This document shows positions 63,213 through 64,000 of a stretch of DNA of 64,000 nt, piece after piece; within the stretch, counting starts at the first letter, position 1; each line of letters begins with the position of its first letter. The stretch spans positions 868,001 to 932,000 of the forward strand of contig NZ_CP012020.1 in the NCBI RefSeq assembly GCF_001183865.1. The letters are read 5' to 3'. Origin of the DNA: Methylophilus sp. TWE2 (GTDB lineage Bacteria > Pseudomonadota > Gammaproteobacteria > Burkholderiales > Methylophilaceae). The position numbers and the translations under genes are program-made. Under the pieces are notes generated by a model. The model saw nothing but the letters and a program-made list of their open reading frames with translations. It was not told the origin of the DNA and searched no databases.

Positions 63213-63317
63213 TCAAGCAAATGCTATGCGTCCGTGGCGGTGTTGCGCGGGCTTGCCGTACTAGTTTGTGCTGTCTGCGCCCGCACGCCTTGCCACAAAC
63301 GCATAGCATTCGCTTGA
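63213..63317. repeat. Imperfect palindromic repeat, copy 4 (after ureG)
   Basis: 105 bases with 19-base outer arms (63213-63231, 63299-63317) differing at one position, core ATGCTATGCGT / ACGCATAGCAT, then GTGGC/GCCAC and GCGGGC/GCCCGC. It starts on the base after the ureG stop. Confidence 0.8.
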
Positions 63318-63415
63318 TGATTTGAAGGTATTTCATCTTGAGTAGGGATGAATACCAAATACAGACTAGGTGGTTTAGACCACAAGTATCCCGAAATTAG
63401 AACGGAGAAGATTCA

Positions 63416-63979
63416 ATGAGAAAAAGTATTCTTTTATTTTTAAGTGCGCTCGCAGCTTCGACCAGCGCGGTTGCCCATCCTGGTCACGGCCTGGAATCAG
63501 GCTTTGCTGCAGGCTTTATGCATCCATTCAGCGGCTGGGATCACCTGCTGGTGATGTTTGCGCTGGGCATCTGGGCCGCTCGTCGTCCTGCCGCCCAAGG
63601 TTGGCAGTTGCCCGTGCTGTTTGTTTCTGTCATGGCAGTCTCAGCTTCATTCGCCATGGCCTGGTTGCCGGTCGCATTGGCTGAAGTGCTGGTGGCGGCC
63701 AGTGTGGTGGTCATGGGCTTGTTACTGATCAGCGATTTAAAAGTGCATCGTGCTGTACAAATTGGCGTCGTCAGCATCGCCGCCGCGGCACATGGCTATT
63801 TGCATGGCATGGAAATCGGCAACCAATGGTCAGGCTTGGCGGGCATGGTGCTGGCAACGGCTGTCTTGCATGCGCTGGGTTGGGTCTTGGGTCGTCAGAG
63901 CCATCCAAGCTTGCAAAAGGCCATCCAGCTGTTGGGTGGTGTGATGCTGGGCTTGGGCGCAGTGTGGATGCTGGCATAG
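63416..63979 (+). CDS. hupE: HupE/UreJ-type nickel permease
   Basis: 187 residues. Signal-like first helix ending 'AVA-HPGHG', then about five membrane helices. The family motif 'HPFSGWDHLLVM' (about 36-47) and 'AAAHGYLHGMEI' carry the metal-binding His. HupE/UreJ proteins take up nickel; placement after ureG fits urease supply. It has its own leader after the repeat. Confidence 0.92.
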   Translation: MRKSILLFLSALAASTSAVAHPGHGLESGFAAGFMHPFSGWDHLLVMFALGIWAARRPAAQGWQLPVLFVSVMAVSASFAMAWLPVALAEVLVAASVVVMGLLLISDLKVHRAVQIGVVSIAAAAHGYLHGMEIGNQWSGLAGMVLATAVLHALGWVLGRQSHPSLQKAIQLLGGVMLGLGAVWMLA

Positions 63980-64000
63980 CTCAATCAGAGATGTATCGTT

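Overview
The window looks like chromosomal DNA of a betaproteobacterial methylotroph of the family Methylophilaceae, most likely Methylophilus or a close relative. The clearest sign is the right-hand cluster. It has the gene order described for the short-chain amide/urea system of Methylophilus methylotrophus (porin fmdC, formamidase fmdA, fmdB, then a urea/amide ABC transporter) and runs straight into a complete urease operon. The block lolB - ispE - tRNA-Gln - prs - rplY - pth - ychF is also typical of Betaproteobacteria. No methanol oxidation genes are present, so the genus is an inference.

Layout. 0-2.5 kb: the start of an exported protein leaving the window, a two-gene Kiwa-type anti-phage module (kwaA, kwaB) and an esterase. 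2.5-4.2 kb: a HipBA toxin-antitoxin pair with three palindromic operators spaced exactly 50 bp apart. 4.2-8.8 kb: two ECF sigma factor loci. The second has a ChrR-like cupin partner and an exported YheT-type hydrolase, and shares a putative promoter with the region ahead of a PEP-CTERM protein. 9-13 kb: a metallo-hydrolase divergent from a LysR regulator, then an AT-rich pair (unknown protein plus XRE/ImmA-IrrE peptidase). 13.1-15.8 kb: an apparent island next to tRNA-Met, with two decayed tRNA/terminator relics, a GlcG-like gene and a second HipBA pair. 15.9-28.2 kb: housekeeping genes (ychF, pth, rplY, prs, ispE, lolB, a TPR protein) interrupted by a CHASE/PAS/GGDEF/EAL protein and an alpha-carbonic-anhydrase-like fusion that has lost one zinc ligand. 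28.5-36.5 kb: a Gld-type ABC export cluster, mutM, a diguanylate cyclase and a sodium symporter. 36.6-40.4 kb: a ubiquinone block (DUF971, ubiE, ubiJ, ubiB). 40.6-43.6 kb: a dynamin-like GTPase and rpoH, the latter preceded by a CIRCE operator that overlaps a sigma-E-like promoter. 43.9-49.6 kb: small stress or envelope proteins, trehalose (treZ) and alpha-glucan debranching genes. 49.7-64 kb: fmdCAB - urtABCDE - ureDABCEFG - hupE.

How the genes work together. In the right-hand cluster FmdC would admit urea and short-chain amides through the outer membrane, FmdD/Urt would import them, formamidase and urease would release ammonia, and UreDEFG with HupE would load nickel. Three gene junctions in the urease part carry copies of an imperfect palindromic repeat of about 90-155 bp; a fourth copy lies between prs and rplY. 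Accessory and defence-type genes (Kiwa, two HipBA modules, the ImmA pair) are concentrated in the first 15.8 kb, which is therefore the most plastic part of the window.
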